A stretch of DNA of 64,000 nt, taken from NCBI GenBank assembly GCA_003280915.1, contig QCDL01000003.1, positions 62,001 to 126,000 of the forward strand. The letters run 5' to 3'. This DNA is from Prochlorococcus sp. AG-355-I04 (GTDB taxonomy: Bacteria; Cyanobacteriota; Cyanobacteriia; PCC-6307; Cyanobiaceae). Every line of letters starts with the position of its first letter. Positions within the stretch are counted from its first letter, which is position 1. Below the pieces are notes generated by a model. That model worked only from the letters and a program-made list of their open reading frames with translations. It did not search any database and had not been told where the DNA came from. The translations under genes were made by a program, and so were the position numbers. This document shows, in pieces, positions 17,151 through 26,156 of the stretch.

Positions 17151-19427
17151 TTACAACTCTGCTGGATTAACATCAATTGTTAAAAAAACATTTTTTGGAA
17201 TAAGTTTCCATAATATTGATCTATCAGGTAAAGGTATCTTTGTTCCTTCAGGACCATGTATTAATATCTGCCATCTAAATTTTTTACCGACTTTAGCTAT
17301 TAAACTAGGGGCAGGACCAATTAATTTCCAGTTCTTTTTCTCACAAAAACTGAGTAGATATTTTGCTAATTTTATTGCAATTGACTCAGTTAATTCATAA
17401 TTTTCACCTGATAATTTAAGTAGGCAAATTGTGCAAAATGGAAATAAATTAGCATCCTTTCTCAATCTCGAATTTTCAATTAAGAATCTTTCATAATCTC
17501 TTTTTTGAAGATACGAAATCACTGGGTGGTTAGGTTTATATGTTTGAAAAATTACTTTCCCTTTTTTTTGTGCCCTACCGGCCCTTCCTGCCACTTGCAA
17601 AAATAATTGTAATGATTTTTCTTCTGCTGAAATATCTGGGCGATGAAGCAACCCATCCGCTGCGATAACTACTGAAAGAGTAATATTGGGGATGTCAATA
17701 CCTTTTGCCAACATCTGAGTACCGACAAGAATATCAGCATCACCTTTAGAAAACTTTGAAAGAATATCTCTATGACCATCCTTTCCTGAAGTTGTATCTC
17801 TATCAAAGCGAAGAACTCTTAAGTCAGGAAATTCTTCATTTAAAAACTCTATTACCCTTTGCGTACCAATTCCAAAAGGTTTGAAAGCAGTTGAATGACA
17901 ATCTGGGCAACGATAGATCAATCTTGATTTATGATCACACCAATGACACCTTAACCATTTTTTTCCTTGTGATCCGAGATGAACTGATAAAGGAACGTCA
18001 CAGTTGGGGCAATTTATTAAATATCCGCAATTTCTACAACTTAAAAATCCACTATGCCCCCTCCTAGGGATCAAAATTATTGCTTGCTCTTTTTTTAAGC
18101 GTAGTTGAGGAAGCAATTGTAATAATTCATTGGAAAAAATTTTCATATTTCCCTTCTTGAACTCATCCCGCATATCAATAATTTTTATTTCAGGAGTCTC
18201 ATTACTGGATATCCTTTGAATCATTCTTACCAATTTAAAATTCCTTTCAAAAATACACTTTTTCCAAGTCTTCATTGATGGGGTTGCACTCCCAAAAATT
18301 AACTTTGCAGAATTCCTTTTTACTATTTCAATAGCAATCTCTCTCGCGTCATAGCAAGGCATAGGACTATCTTGCTTATAAGAAACATCATGTTCTTCAT
18401 CCATTATTATTAATCCAAGATTTTTGATTGGAAGAAAAACTGCAGACCTTGTACCTATTACTATTAAAGGTTCATTAGCATTAATAATTTTCTTCCAAAC
18501 CAAAGTTCTATGATCGGGAGAACAATTACTATGATATTCGTAAACGACATTATTAAATCTCCTACTAAACCTATCAATAAGTTGAGGAATTAATCCAATT
18601 TCTGGGGCTAGTATCAAACAACTTTTTTTCTTAAGAAATTGATCTTCAGCAATTCTCATATACACTTCTGTTTTACCTGAACCTGTTTCGCCCCAAAGAA
18701 GTAATGCATCTCCTGGTTTCATTGTTTGAAATTCTTGAAATGCAATTTTTTGCTCATTTGTAAGATTTGGTTTTTTCGTTGCGATGTGATCTTTTACAAA
18801 GGAATTTAATTGACTATTTATATTTTTTTTTCTTTGAGATTTAGCAAGATAATTTTTACTGACCATTGAGTTAATTAGAGTGTAATTAAAACCAGACTTT
18901 ATTAATTCACTTTGCCAATTACCTTTTTTAGATAAAGTATCCATTAAAAAAAATTCTTTTTTGGTTAATCCATTTTTCTTAATATCAAATTCTTTTTTAG
19001 TTTCAATCCATATTTGATCTTTTAAACCTTTAGAGAAATTTTTATATTTACCAATCCAGCCAGGAGGAAATGCAGTTTTAAACATTTTTAAATTACTAAC
19101 CATATAAAAAGAGGCTAGGGAGTCTATCAATTCTCTCCAAGATTCATCAATTATTTTTTTCTGCAAAATACCTTCAACAAACAAATATCTTATGCTTTTT
19201 CCTCCAGTAATATTTGATTCATCATTATTGATTGTAGAAAAATCTTTTTTGGAGATCACCAAACCATTCAATAATCTCCCCCTTAGTCTCACACTTACAA
19301 TATCTCCAACTTCTGCTCCAAGATTATTTCCATCTAAATAGTAAAAGCTTTCATTACTACTACCTATATCAAGCAAAATTTCCAATTTATAGGAGATATT
19401 TAATAACTGATTACTTGCCGGCTTCAA
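17151..19427 (-). CDS. priA: Primosomal replication-restart helicase PriA
   Basis: This 758-residue superfamily 2 helicase restarts collapsed replication forks. It has an N-terminal DNA-binding domain, Walker A GETGSGKT near residue 245, the DEEH box, and a zinc-binding region with eight cysteines in CRNCGYLINCPNCDVPL and CHWCDHKSRLIYRCPDCHS near residues 466-515, then GTQMLAKGIDIPN and a VAGRAGRA arginine-finger motif. All functional motifs look intact. The start is a TTG; no in-frame ATG would preserve the N-terminal domain. It is convergent with the DUF3153 gene, whose stop is immediately adjacent. Confidence 0.94.
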   Translation of the reverse strand: MKPASNQLLNISYKLEILLDIGSSNESFYYLDGNNLGAEVGDIVSVRLRGRLLNGLVISKKDFSTINNDESNITGGKSIRYLFVEGILQKKIIDESWRELIDSLASFYMVSNLKMFKTAFPPGWIGKYKNFSKGLKDQIWIETKKEFDIKKNGLTKKEFFLMDTLSKKGNWQSELIKSGFNYTLINSMVSKNYLAKSQRKKNINSQLNSFVKDHIATKKPNLTNEQKIAFQEFQTMKPGDALLLWGETGSGKTEVYMRIAEDQFLKKKSCLILAPEIGLIPQLIDRFSRRFNNVVYEYHSNCSPDHRTLVWKKIINANEPLIVIGTRSAVFLPIKNLGLIIMDEEHDVSYKQDSPMPCYDAREIAIEIVKRNSAKLIFGSATPSMKTWKKCIFERNFKLVRMIQRISSNETPEIKIIDMRDEFKKGNMKIFSNELLQLLPQLRLKKEQAIILIPRRGHSGFLSCRNCGYLINCPNCDVPLSVHLGSQGKKWLRCHWCDHKSRLIYRCPDCHSTAFKPFGIGTQRVIEFLNEEFPDLRVLRFDRDTTSGKDGHRDILSKFSKGDADILVGTQMLAKGIDIPNITLSVVIAADGLLHRPDISAEEKSLQLFLQVAGRAGRAQKKGKVIFQTYKPNHPVISYLQKRDYERFLIENSRLRKDANLFPFCTICLLKLSGENYELTESIAIKLAKYLLSFCEKKNWKLIGPAPSLIAKVGKKFRWQILIHGPEGTKIPLPDRSILWKLIPKNVFLTIDVNPAEL

Positions 19428-19748
19428 AACTTTTTCTTAGTATTGGATTGTTGAACATTCCACAAAGTGTTTTTTGCACATTGTAAGTATCCTGCTCTTA
19501 AGGGAGACATGAAGCTCTGATCATTGACTGAAAATTCAAAAATGATCTGCCTGTCTGAGAAATCCCAAGACTTTTTACTTTAGGTAATCTATAGCACTAT
19601 TTAAATTTTTCAACAATTTAGAAAACTTTTCTTATTCTCATTTTGTGAAAAAGTTTTTTAAACATTAAGGGGACTTTACTACTAAATGTTCAAATTAGCC
19701 CTAAATAAAATTTTATCTAGTTAAATTCACCGTAGAAAGGAGTTAATT
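19428..19748. other. Intergenic region carrying the rpoD leader/promoter
   Basis: This 321-bp gap separates divergent priA and rpoD and is the longest non-coding stretch in the window. No ORF or recognised RNA family is seen. A 7-bp inverted repeat (19519-19525 with 19541-19547) and a relatively G+C-rich patch at 19490-19560 stand out against the A+T-rich rest, so a long leader or small RNA is possible. Confidence 0.4.
19736..19742 (+). promoter_or_regulatory. Strong Shine-Dalgarno site of rpoD
   Basis: AAAGGAG lies six bases before the rpoD ATG. Most genes in this window lack a clear Shine-Dalgarno sequence, so this one fixes the start and suggests efficient translation. Confidence 0.7.
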
Positions 19749-20933
19749 ATGTGTCCAGTCGCAGCAGAATCAAAGAATTCCAAGCCTAGTTCAAAAAAAA
19801 AGATCAATAAAAAAATTAATACAAATTTAGAAACAGTAGTTGAAGAAAATACTAATAAAAATAATCAAACTTTACAGACATCCGCTGATTTAAACGAAAG
19901 CAATATTGAAAATAACAATAATGAATTTAGTGATTCTGAAGAAGAAGATAAAGGGCTCGGGAATATAAAACTTGGGCCAAAAGGTATCTACACTGAAGAT
20001 TCAATAAGAGTTTATCTCCAAGAAATTGGAAGAATTAGACTATTAAGACCAGATGAAGAAATTGAACTTGCAAGAAAAATTGCTGATTTACTTCAATTAG
20101 AAGAGCTCGCAACGCAATATGAGTCAGAAAAAGGACATTTCCCATCTGTAAGAGAATGGGCCGAGTTAATAGGTATGCCTCTTCCCAAATTTAGAAGAAG
20201 ACTTCTCTTAGGGCGTAGAGCTAAAGAAAAAATGGTTCAATCAAATTTAAGATTAGTTGTTTCCATTGCTAAAAAATATATGAACAGAGGTTTATCATTT
20301 CAAGATTTAATCCAAGAAGGAAGTTTGGGTCTAATTAGGGCAGCGGAAAAATTCGACCATGAAAAAGGTTATAAGTTCTCTACATATGCAACTTGGTGGA
20401 TTCGCCAAGCCATTACTAGAGCAATTGCGGATCAAAGTAGAACTATTAGATTGCCAGTTCACTTATACGAGACAATATCCAGAATTAAAAAAACCACAAA
20501 AGTTCTTAGCCAAGAATTTGGCAGGAAACCTAGTGAAGAAGAAATCGCTGAGAGTATGGAAATGACAATCGAAAAATTAAGATTTATAGCTAAAAGTGCG
20601 CAACTTCCTATTTCTTTAGAAACTCCAATAGGTAAAGAAGAAGACTCAAGACTAGGAGACTTTATAGAGGCCGATATAGAAAATCCAGAGCAAGATGTTT
20701 CTAAAACTTTACTAAGAGAAGATTTGGAAGGAGTATTAGCCACTCTTAGTCCAAGAGAAAGAGATGTTCTCAGATTGAGATATGGAATTGATGATGGAAG
20801 GATGAAAACTCTTGAAGAAATTGGCCAGATTTTTGATGTGACGAGAGAAAGAATTAGACAAATAGAGGCAAAAGCCCTAAGAAAACTTAGACATCCAAAT
20901 CGAAATGGGGTTTTAAAAGAATATATAAAATAA
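19749..20933 (+). CDS. rpoD: Principal RNA polymerase sigma factor (group 1, SigA/RpoD)
   Basis: This 394-residue sigma-70 factor has a hydrophilic Lys/Asn-rich N-terminal region (residues 1-75), region 1.2 ([16 protein letters not shown]), region 2 with the [26 protein letters not shown] and [15 protein letters not shown] elements for core binding and -10 recognition, region 3, and region 4 ending in a [21 protein letters not shown] helix-turn-helix for the -35. The start MCPVAAESK after a strong Shine-Dalgarno is typical of marine picocyanobacterial housekeeping sigma factors. The gene precedes hemC by 97 bases. Confidence 0.94.
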   Translation: MCPVAAESKNSKPSSKKKINKKINTNLETVVEENTNKNNQTLQTSADLNESNIENNNNEFSDSEEEDKGLGNIKLGPKGIYTEDSIRVYLQEIGRIRLLRPDEEIELARKIADLLQLEELATQYESEKGHFPSVREWAELIGMPLPKFRRRLLLGRRAKEKMVQSNLRLVVSIAKKYMNRGLSFQDLIQEGSLGLIRAAEKFDHEKGYKFSTYATWWIRQAITRAIADQSRTIRLPVHLYETISRIKKTTKVLSQEFGRKPSEEEIAESMEMTIEKLRFIAKSAQLPISLETPIGKEEDSRLGDFIEADIENPEQDVSKTLLREDLEGVLATLSPRERDVLRLRYGIDDGRMKTLEEIGQIFDVTRERIRQIEAKALRKLRHPNRNGVLKEYIK

Positions 20934-21030
20934 AAAAAGTTAAGTATAATAATTAGCTTTAAAAACTGGCAAAACAATAGCTTAAAATAAATTCGACTTA
21001 ATTTTTAATTCAAACTCAAAATAATATTTA

Positions 21031-21981
21031 ATGACTAATTTTAAGCTAAAAATAGCTAGTAGAAGAAGTAAGCTAGCAATGGTTCAAACTTTATGGGTTA
21101 AAGATCAACTAGAAAGGAATATTCCCAATTTAGAGGTATCTATAGAAGCTATGGCAACTCAAGGTGACAAAATCCTTGATGTAGCCTTAGCAAAAATAGG
21201 CGACAAAGGCTTATTTACAAAAGAACTTGAAGCACAAATGCTCGTAGGCCATGCAGATATAGCAGTACATTCTCTAAAAGATTTACCAACCAATTTGCCT
21301 AATGGCCTCAAACTAGGATGCATCACAAAAAGGGAGGATCCCGCAGATGCTTTAGTAGTAAACAAAAAAAATGACTGTTATAAATTAGAAAACTTACCTG
21401 AAGGTTCGATTGTTGGAACAAGCTCCCTAAGAAGACTTGCACAATTAAGAAATAAGTACCCACATCTTGTTTTCAAAGATATCAGGGGAAATGTAATTAC
21501 AAGAATTGAAAAATTAGATGAAGGAGAATTTGATTGTATAATTCTTGCGGCAGCTGGTTTAAAGAGATTAGGCTTTGAATCAAGAATTCACCAGATTATC
21601 CCAAGTGAAGTTTCCCTTCATGCCGTTGGCCAAGGAGCATTAGGCATTGAATGTAAATCTGATGATAAAAAAGTTTTAGAAATTATAAATATTTTAGAAG
21701 ATAAACCCACCAGTCAAAGATGTCTAGCAGAAAGGGCTTTTTTAAGAGAGCTTGAAGGTGGATGCCAAGTCCCAATAGGTGTGAATAGTAAAATTCAGAA
21801 TGAACAACTTTGCCTTACTGGTATGGTTGCATCTCTAGATGGAGAAAGGCTTATTAAAGATCAATATATTGGCAATATTAATGATCCCGAAGAAGTAGGC
21901 AAAGAACTAGCTAAAAAATTAAAGCAGCAAGGTGCCGAAGAAATACTAAGCGAAATATTTGAAAAATTTAGAGAAAAATAA
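21031..21981 (+). CDS. hemC: Porphobilinogen deaminase (hydroxymethylbilane synthase)
   Basis: This 316-residue enzyme polymerises four porphobilinogens to hydroxymethylbilane for chlorophyll, heme and corrin synthesis. Features are [10 protein letters not shown] at residues 10-19, the [11 protein letters not shown] segment containing the catalytic Asp, [11 protein letters not shown] and [10 protein letters not shown] with substrate-binding arginines, and [11 protein letters not shown] late in the chain, whose Cys carries the dipyrromethane cofactor. The length is normal. It is convergent with the second pyrophosphatase gene. With hemL, also here, it feeds the early tetrapyrrole pathway. Confidence 0.95.
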   Translation: MTNFKLKIASRRSKLAMVQTLWVKDQLERNIPNLEVSIEAMATQGDKILDVALAKIGDKGLFTKELEAQMLVGHADIAVHSLKDLPTNLPNGLKLGCITKREDPADALVVNKKNDCYKLENLPEGSIVGTSSLRRLAQLRNKYPHLVFKDIRGNVITRIEKLDEGEFDCIILAAAGLKRLGFESRIHQIIPSEVSLHAVGQGALGIECKSDDKKVLEIINILEDKPTSQRCLAERAFLRELEGGCQVPIGVNSKIQNEQLCLTGMVASLDGERLIKDQYIGNINDPEEVGKELAKKLKQQGAEEILSEIFEKFREK

Positions 21982-21987
21982 AATTAG

Positions 21988-22575
21988 TTAATTTACTAAT
22001 TTAGGATCAATTTCTTTCTTGTATCTCTCTTCACAATCTTTAATCACTTTAACAGCTTCATCTATCCCAAAAAAACCATTGACAGTACATGTTCCTGGTT
22101 TTTTTAGATCTTTGTAGTGCTCCCAATAATACTTTGTTTCTTTTAACCAATGATCTCCAAGGTCTTCATAACTTGAGATATGATCCATTCTTTTATCATC
22201 TGCGAGAACCGCTATTACCTTATCATCGACCTCTCCACCATCATCAAATTTCATCACCCCAATAATCCTTGCTTCCACAATAGAGCCTGGTATCAATGGC
22301 TCAGTTACCCCAACAATTTCTACATCAAGCGGATCTCCATCTTCATCCCATGTCCTTGGAATACATCCATAAGCAAAAGGATAAGCAAGTGATGAATAAC
22401 CTACCCTATCAAGTTTAAGATGGCCCGTTTCTGTAATTAATTCATATTTATTTATGGTATTGGAGTTCAATTCAACAATAGTGTTTATTATTGTTTTTGA
22501 GCTGTCAGTGAAAGCATTTAGTATGTGCAATAAATTTGGGGTAACCCTGCTTGGGGGCTGATTTAGATTTGCCAT
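21988..22575 (-). CDS. ppa: Inorganic pyrophosphatase, family I (intact active site)
   Basis: This 195-residue soluble enzyme hydrolyses pyrophosphate and pulls biosynthesis forward. I take the ATG at 22575; a TTG lies just before it. The signature DGDPLD is intact at 79-84, with the second metal site D112/D117/K119, and Tyr154-Lys155 for phosphate. The C-terminal part (HWLKETKYYWEHYKDLKK, then GFFGIDEAVKVI) looks more like the fungal/plastid form than the shorter bacterial form at 6682-7236, so the two are distinct lineages of one family. This copy is likely the main active pyrophosphatase. Confidence 0.92.
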   Translation of the reverse strand: MANLNQPPSRVTPNLLHILNAFTDSSKTIINTIVELNSNTINKYELITETGHLKLDRVGYSSLAYPFAYGCIPRTWDEDGDPLDVEIVGVTEPLIPGSIVEARIIGVMKFDDGGEVDDKVIAVLADDKRMDHISSYEDLGDHWLKETKYYWEHYKDLKKPGTCTVNGFFGIDEAVKVIKDCEERYKKEIDPKLVN

Positions 22576-22638
22576 CAAGAAATTATTTTTGTTTATCTTA
22601 CATCCTCACACCTATCCAAATTCTTTAAAAGTAATGTT

Positions 22639-24144
22639 TCAGCAAAAATCATTTATTTTAGACCTTAAATGATTAATAAAATAGATTGGAGATAGTTCCT
22701 CATTAGTTACAGCTCTTACCAACTCCATACAATTAACTGATCTGCCATATTTATGTATATTATTTTTTAACCAAAAGATGATCTTTTGATATTCACCATT
22801 TTCAATTAAGTTGTCAATCAAACCTATGTCTCTTTCCATTTGAGAAGATATTTGCGCACTTATAATATGTCCTAACAAATATGAGGGGAAATATCCAAAC
22901 GCCCCTTCACTCCAATGAACATCTTGAAGACAACCTTCTGAATCATTAGATGGTTTAATTCCTAGGAGTTCATCATATCTTTTATTCCATTCTGTTGGAA
23001 TATCTTCAGCAGGTAACCCTCTTTCAATTAAATCTACTTCAAGTTCGGTTCTTATTAATATGTGTAAGCCATAAGTCAATTCATCCGCTTCAACCCTATT
23101 TAATCCTGCTTCCAAATGATTAATAGATTTCCATAGTTCTAAATAATTATTAAGAGAACATCCAGCCGAAACAAATTTGTTAAAAAATCTTTTTGAAAAA
23201 GATTTGGATTTAACTATTCTATTTTCCCAAAATAAAGATTGACTTTCATGAATACCCATAGAGGTTGCTTGACCTAAAGGCCAAGCAAACCATTGATGAC
23301 TTTGAGATGGCAAACCCTGCTCATAAATAGAATGCCCCCACTCATGCGCAGTTGCTAAAAAACTTGATAATGGTTCACCTTCAACAATTCTTGTCGTAAT
23401 CCTGTAATCATTAGGCCCTAATGTAATCGAAAAAGGATGGGGAGATTTACCAACAACAACAAGATCTTTATCTCTCCCAAACTCATCAAGTAATTTAGAA
23501 CATAAATTATGTTGAGATTCTGGACTCAAATCCCAGTGATATTTCTTAGATTTATTATTCCCTCTAATCAACTCTGGGAGAGTATCTTTCAAAGGCTGAA
23601 ACATTTTATTGACCCACTTTAAAGTTAATTCAGGCTCAAAAGGTTGGGCTAAAGTTTCCCATGGTGAATATTGATCTGATATTTGTTTTGCCTCTTCAAT
23701 CCGCAATTTAACTAATTCTTCAAAGAATGGAAGAAAAATTTTAAAATCTGATTTTTCCTTAGCTTCTTGCCAGCTTTCATAACCTTTAGATTTTGCCATT
23801 GCCAGAGACTCAACTAATTTAGGATCTAAATTTCTTTCTCTATTAAATTCCTTCGATAAAAGACTAATATTTCTTTCTTTATCTTTTATGAAAAGTTGAT
23901 TATCGGAATTTCGTTCAATATCTGCTAGTTCATTTTTAGCAGATTGTATTAAATTAGAAAATTCCTCGGAAGAATTTCTTTCATGCAATACTTTTGCAAT
24001 ATAAGTAAGTTGTTCAGACCTCCAAGAAGCACCTTTCTTTGGCATTCCAGTATTCTGATCCCAATAAAGTGTATTTTGGATTGAACCTAATATTTGTGTT
24101 TCTTTAAGGTAAGCACCCAGGTTATTCCAATGAGTTTCAGCCAA
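22639..24144 (-). CDS. M32-family (Taq-type) metallocarboxypeptidase
   Basis: This 501-residue, mostly helical cytosolic protein has the zinc motif HEWGH (in ATAHEWGHSIYEQG near residue 267) followed about 28 residues later by HESQSLFWEN, whose Glu supplies the third ligand; these define peptidase family M32. It trims C-terminal residues from peptides with broad specificity. The start is a TTG. The length matches the family. It is a single gene divergent from the YjbQ cluster. Confidence 0.92.
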   Translation of the reverse strand: MAETHWNNLGAYLKETQILGSIQNTLYWDQNTGMPKKGASWRSEQLTYIAKVLHERNSSEEFSNLIQSAKNELADIERNSDNQLFIKDKERNISLLSKEFNRERNLDPKLVESLAMAKSKGYESWQEAKEKSDFKIFLPFFEELVKLRIEEAKQISDQYSPWETLAQPFEPELTLKWVNKMFQPLKDTLPELIRGNNKSKKYHWDLSPESQHNLCSKLLDEFGRDKDLVVVGKSPHPFSITLGPNDYRITTRIVEGEPLSSFLATAHEWGHSIYEQGLPSQSHQWFAWPLGQATSMGIHESQSLFWENRIVKSKSFSKRFFNKFVSAGCSLNNYLELWKSINHLEAGLNRVEADELTYGLHILIRTELEVDLIERGLPAEDIPTEWNKRYDELLGIKPSNDSEGCLQDVHWSEGAFGYFPSYLLGHIISAQISSQMERDIGLIDNLIENGEYQKIIFWLKNNIHKYGRSVNCMELVRAVTNEELSPIYFINHLRSKINDFC

Positions 24145-24251
24145 AGATTTAAATGAAATTAAATTTATCTTAAGATAAAAATTTTAATGTCTGCAGTAAA
24201 ACATGCATCTTTATCCATAATAGGATATTGATTAATTAAGTTTTAACTTAT

Positions 24252-24707
24252 ATGGAACAAATATTTTCAAAATTAAAATTTATAACCCATGGCGAGGGTT
24301 TTATTGATATCACATATGATTTAAATTTATGTGTTGAAAAAAATAATTTTCATTCCGGAATTTTAAATTTAACTTCACTTCATACAAGTTGCAGTTTAAC
24401 TATTAATGAGAACGCAGATCCAAATGTACTCAGGGATCTAAAAAAGTATATGCAATCGATAGTTCCCTATGATTCCTACTTAACCTTATCAAAAAATAGA
24501 GAAGAAATATTCTATGAACATTATCAAGAGGGTGCTGACGATATGCCAGCACATATTAAAACATCCTTAACAAACACTTGTTTATCTTTGAGTTTTCAAG
24601 ACGGGAAAATTATGCTTGGTACATGGCAAGCAGTTTATTTATGGGAACATCGATTTGATCAAAAGGAAAGAATCATTAATGTACATATAATTGGTGAGAA
24701 AAAGTAA
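24252..24707 (+). CDS. YjbQ/UPF0047-family protein
   Basis: This 151-residue protein has the UPF0047 hallmarks: HTSCSLTINENADPNVLRD near residue 49, then HYQEGADDMPAHIKTSL near residue 93 and the GTWQAVYLWEHR segment with the final conserved residues. Family members form small trimers with a metal-like pocket, and some show secondary thiamine-phosphate synthase activity; the native role is unsettled. It is the first gene of a plus-strand set with the pterin dehydratase, CobW and an ABC permease. Confidence 0.88.
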   Translation: MEQIFSKLKFITHGEGFIDITYDLNLCVEKNNFHSGILNLTSLHTSCSLTINENADPNVLRDLKKYMQSIVPYDSYLTLSKNREEIFYEHYQEGADDMPAHIKTSLTNTCLSLSFQDGKIMLGTWQAVYLWEHRFDQKERIINVHIIGEKK

Positions 24708-24743
24708 GATACTTATAATGTAATAAGTCAGATTTCTTATTTA

Positions 24744-25034
24744 ATGGAACCCTACATTTTGGAAGATGAAGAATTGAATGAATTAGTTGTCAAAATACCT
24801 GGCTGGGAAATTAAATCTAAACAAATCCAAAGAGAATTTAACTTCGCTAATTTTATTGAAGCCTTTGCTTTTATGACCAAGGTTGCTTTAATCTGTGAAA
24901 AATATAATCATCATCCTAACTGGGAGAATGTTTATGCAAAAGTAATAATTAAATTAAATACACATGATCTAGGAGGTATCACGAATCTGGATCAAACATT
25001 AGCTTCGGAAATCAACAAAATTTTCGATCAATAA
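24744..25034 (+). CDS. Pterin-4a-carbinolamine dehydratase (PCD/DCoH family)
   Basis: This 96-residue protein has the PCD core: a PGWEIKSKQIQREFNF start, an FMTKVALICEKYNHHPNWENVY segment with the paired catalytic histidines, and a THDLGGIT motif near the end. PCD recycles oxidised pterin cofactor; in organisms without phenylalanine hydroxylase it has other proposed roles, such as in Moco or folate-type pterin handling. It precedes the CobW GTPase by 29 bases. Confidence 0.9.
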   Translation: MEPYILEDEELNELVVKIPGWEIKSKQIQREFNFANFIEAFAFMTKVALICEKYNHHPNWENVYAKVIIKLNTHDLGGITNLDQTLASEINKIFDQ

Positions 25035-25063
25035 AGATATAAACTTGTTTTCAACTATTCAAA

Positions 25064-26128
25064 ATGTCTAAAAATTTATTGCCAGTTACTATTATTAGTG
25101 GATTTTTAGGTTCTGGCAAAACTACACTTCTTAATCATATTTTAAAAAATCAAGTTGGTATTAAAACAGCTGTTTTAGTCAACGAATTTGGAGAAATCGG
25201 AATAGATAATGACTTAATAATAGAAGGCTCAGAAGATATGATCGAATTGAATAATGGATGTATATGTTGCTCTATCAATGGCGAATTATTAAATACCGTA
25301 TCCAGAGTTTTAGAAAGAGCTGAAAAATTAGACTATTTGATTGTTGAAACAACTGGATTAGCAGACCCATTACCAGTAGCCATGACTTTTGCGGCTGGTG
25401 ATCTTAGAGAAAAAGTAAGATTAGATTCGATAATCACTGTCATTGATGGAGAAAATTTTGATTTTGAAATTAATAATACAAGTGTCGCCTATTCTCAAAT
25501 TTTATACGGAGATATTCTTCTTCTTAATAAATCTGATTTAGTAAATGAAAAACAATTAAAGAAAATAGAGGAGTTTATAAATAAAATAAAAAAAGAACCA
25601 AGGATTTTAAGATCAACTAATAGTGAAGTTGCATTACATACAATAATGAGCGTGGGTCTATTTGAGACGGATACTTTTGAATTCGAGAAAAATAAAAAAA
25701 ATATAGAACAAAATTCAAACGATCACTCTTCCCATTCTCACGATCACTCTTCCCATTCTCACGATCACTCTTCCCATTCTCACGATCACTCTTCCCATTC
25801 TCACGATCACTCTTCCCATTCTCACGATTTGAATAATATAGAAGGTTTTACATCAGTTTCTTATGAGACATTTGAACCATTCTCCTTAAGGAAGTTTCAA
25901 TATTTCTTAGATAATCAAATCTCACAAAATGTATTTAGAGCGAAAGGAATATTATGGTTTATGGAAAGTGATAGAAAACACATTTTTCACCTATCTGGAA
26001 AACGATTTTCTCTAGATGATGAAGAATGGACAAAAGAAAAATCTAATAAGATAGTATTAATTGGTAAAAACTTAGATCATCAAACTATTAAGAATCAACT
26101 TTCATCATGTAGATTTAGTACAGACTAG
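25064..26128 (+). CDS. CobW/COG0523 GTP-dependent metallochaperone with His-rich repeat
   Basis: This 354-residue G3E GTPase has a P-loop GFLGSGKTT at 13-21, the metal-binding CICC motif at 66-69 that marks COG0523 proteins, a NKSD guanine-specificity motif, and a C-terminal CobW domain. Between the two lies a linker of five perfect DHSSHSH repeats (about residues 220-254). COG0523 proteins deliver zinc or other metals to client enzymes; the His-rich loop probably binds zinc, cobalt or nickel. The metal is not determined by sequence. It lies between a pterin dehydratase and a ferric-type permease. Confidence 0.9.
   Translation: MSKNLLPVTIISGFLGSGKTTLLNHILKNQVGIKTAVLVNEFGEIGIDNDLIIEGSEDMIELNNGCICCSINGELLNTVSRVLERAEKLDYLIVETTGLADPLPVAMTFAAGDLREKVRLDSIITVIDGENFDFEINNTSVAYSQILYGDILLLNKSDLVNEKQLKKIEEFINKIKKEPRILRSTNSEVALHTIMSVGLFETDTFEFEKNKKNIEQNSNDHSSHSHDHSSHSHDHSSHSHDHSSHSHDHSSHSHDLNNIEGFTSVSYETFEPFSLRKFQYFLDNQISQNVFRAKGILWFMESDRKHIFHLSGKRFSLDDEEWTKEKSNKIVLIGKNLDHQTIKNQLSSCRFSTD
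25721..25825 (+). repeat. Five perfect 21-bp tandem repeats in the CobW gene
   Basis: The unit GATCACTCTTCCCATTCTCAC occurs five times with no mismatch, starting at 25721, 25742, 25763, 25784 and 25805. It is in frame and encodes DHSSHSH each time. Identity at synonymous sites shows recent expansion or continuous homogenisation. Confidence 0.97.
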
Positions 26129-26156
26129 TGTTTACATATTAGGATTTAATTAATTA

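Noticed and set aside
20459-20977. Long minus-strand frame of 172 codons opposite rpoD
   Set aside because: It is the antisense shadow of the conserved rpoD coding region; its Ser/Leu-rich content follows from the reverse complement of the sigma domains.
25721-25825. CRISPR-like array
   Set aside because: The units are directly adjacent with no spacers and lie in frame within a coding gene, so it is a tandem repeat.
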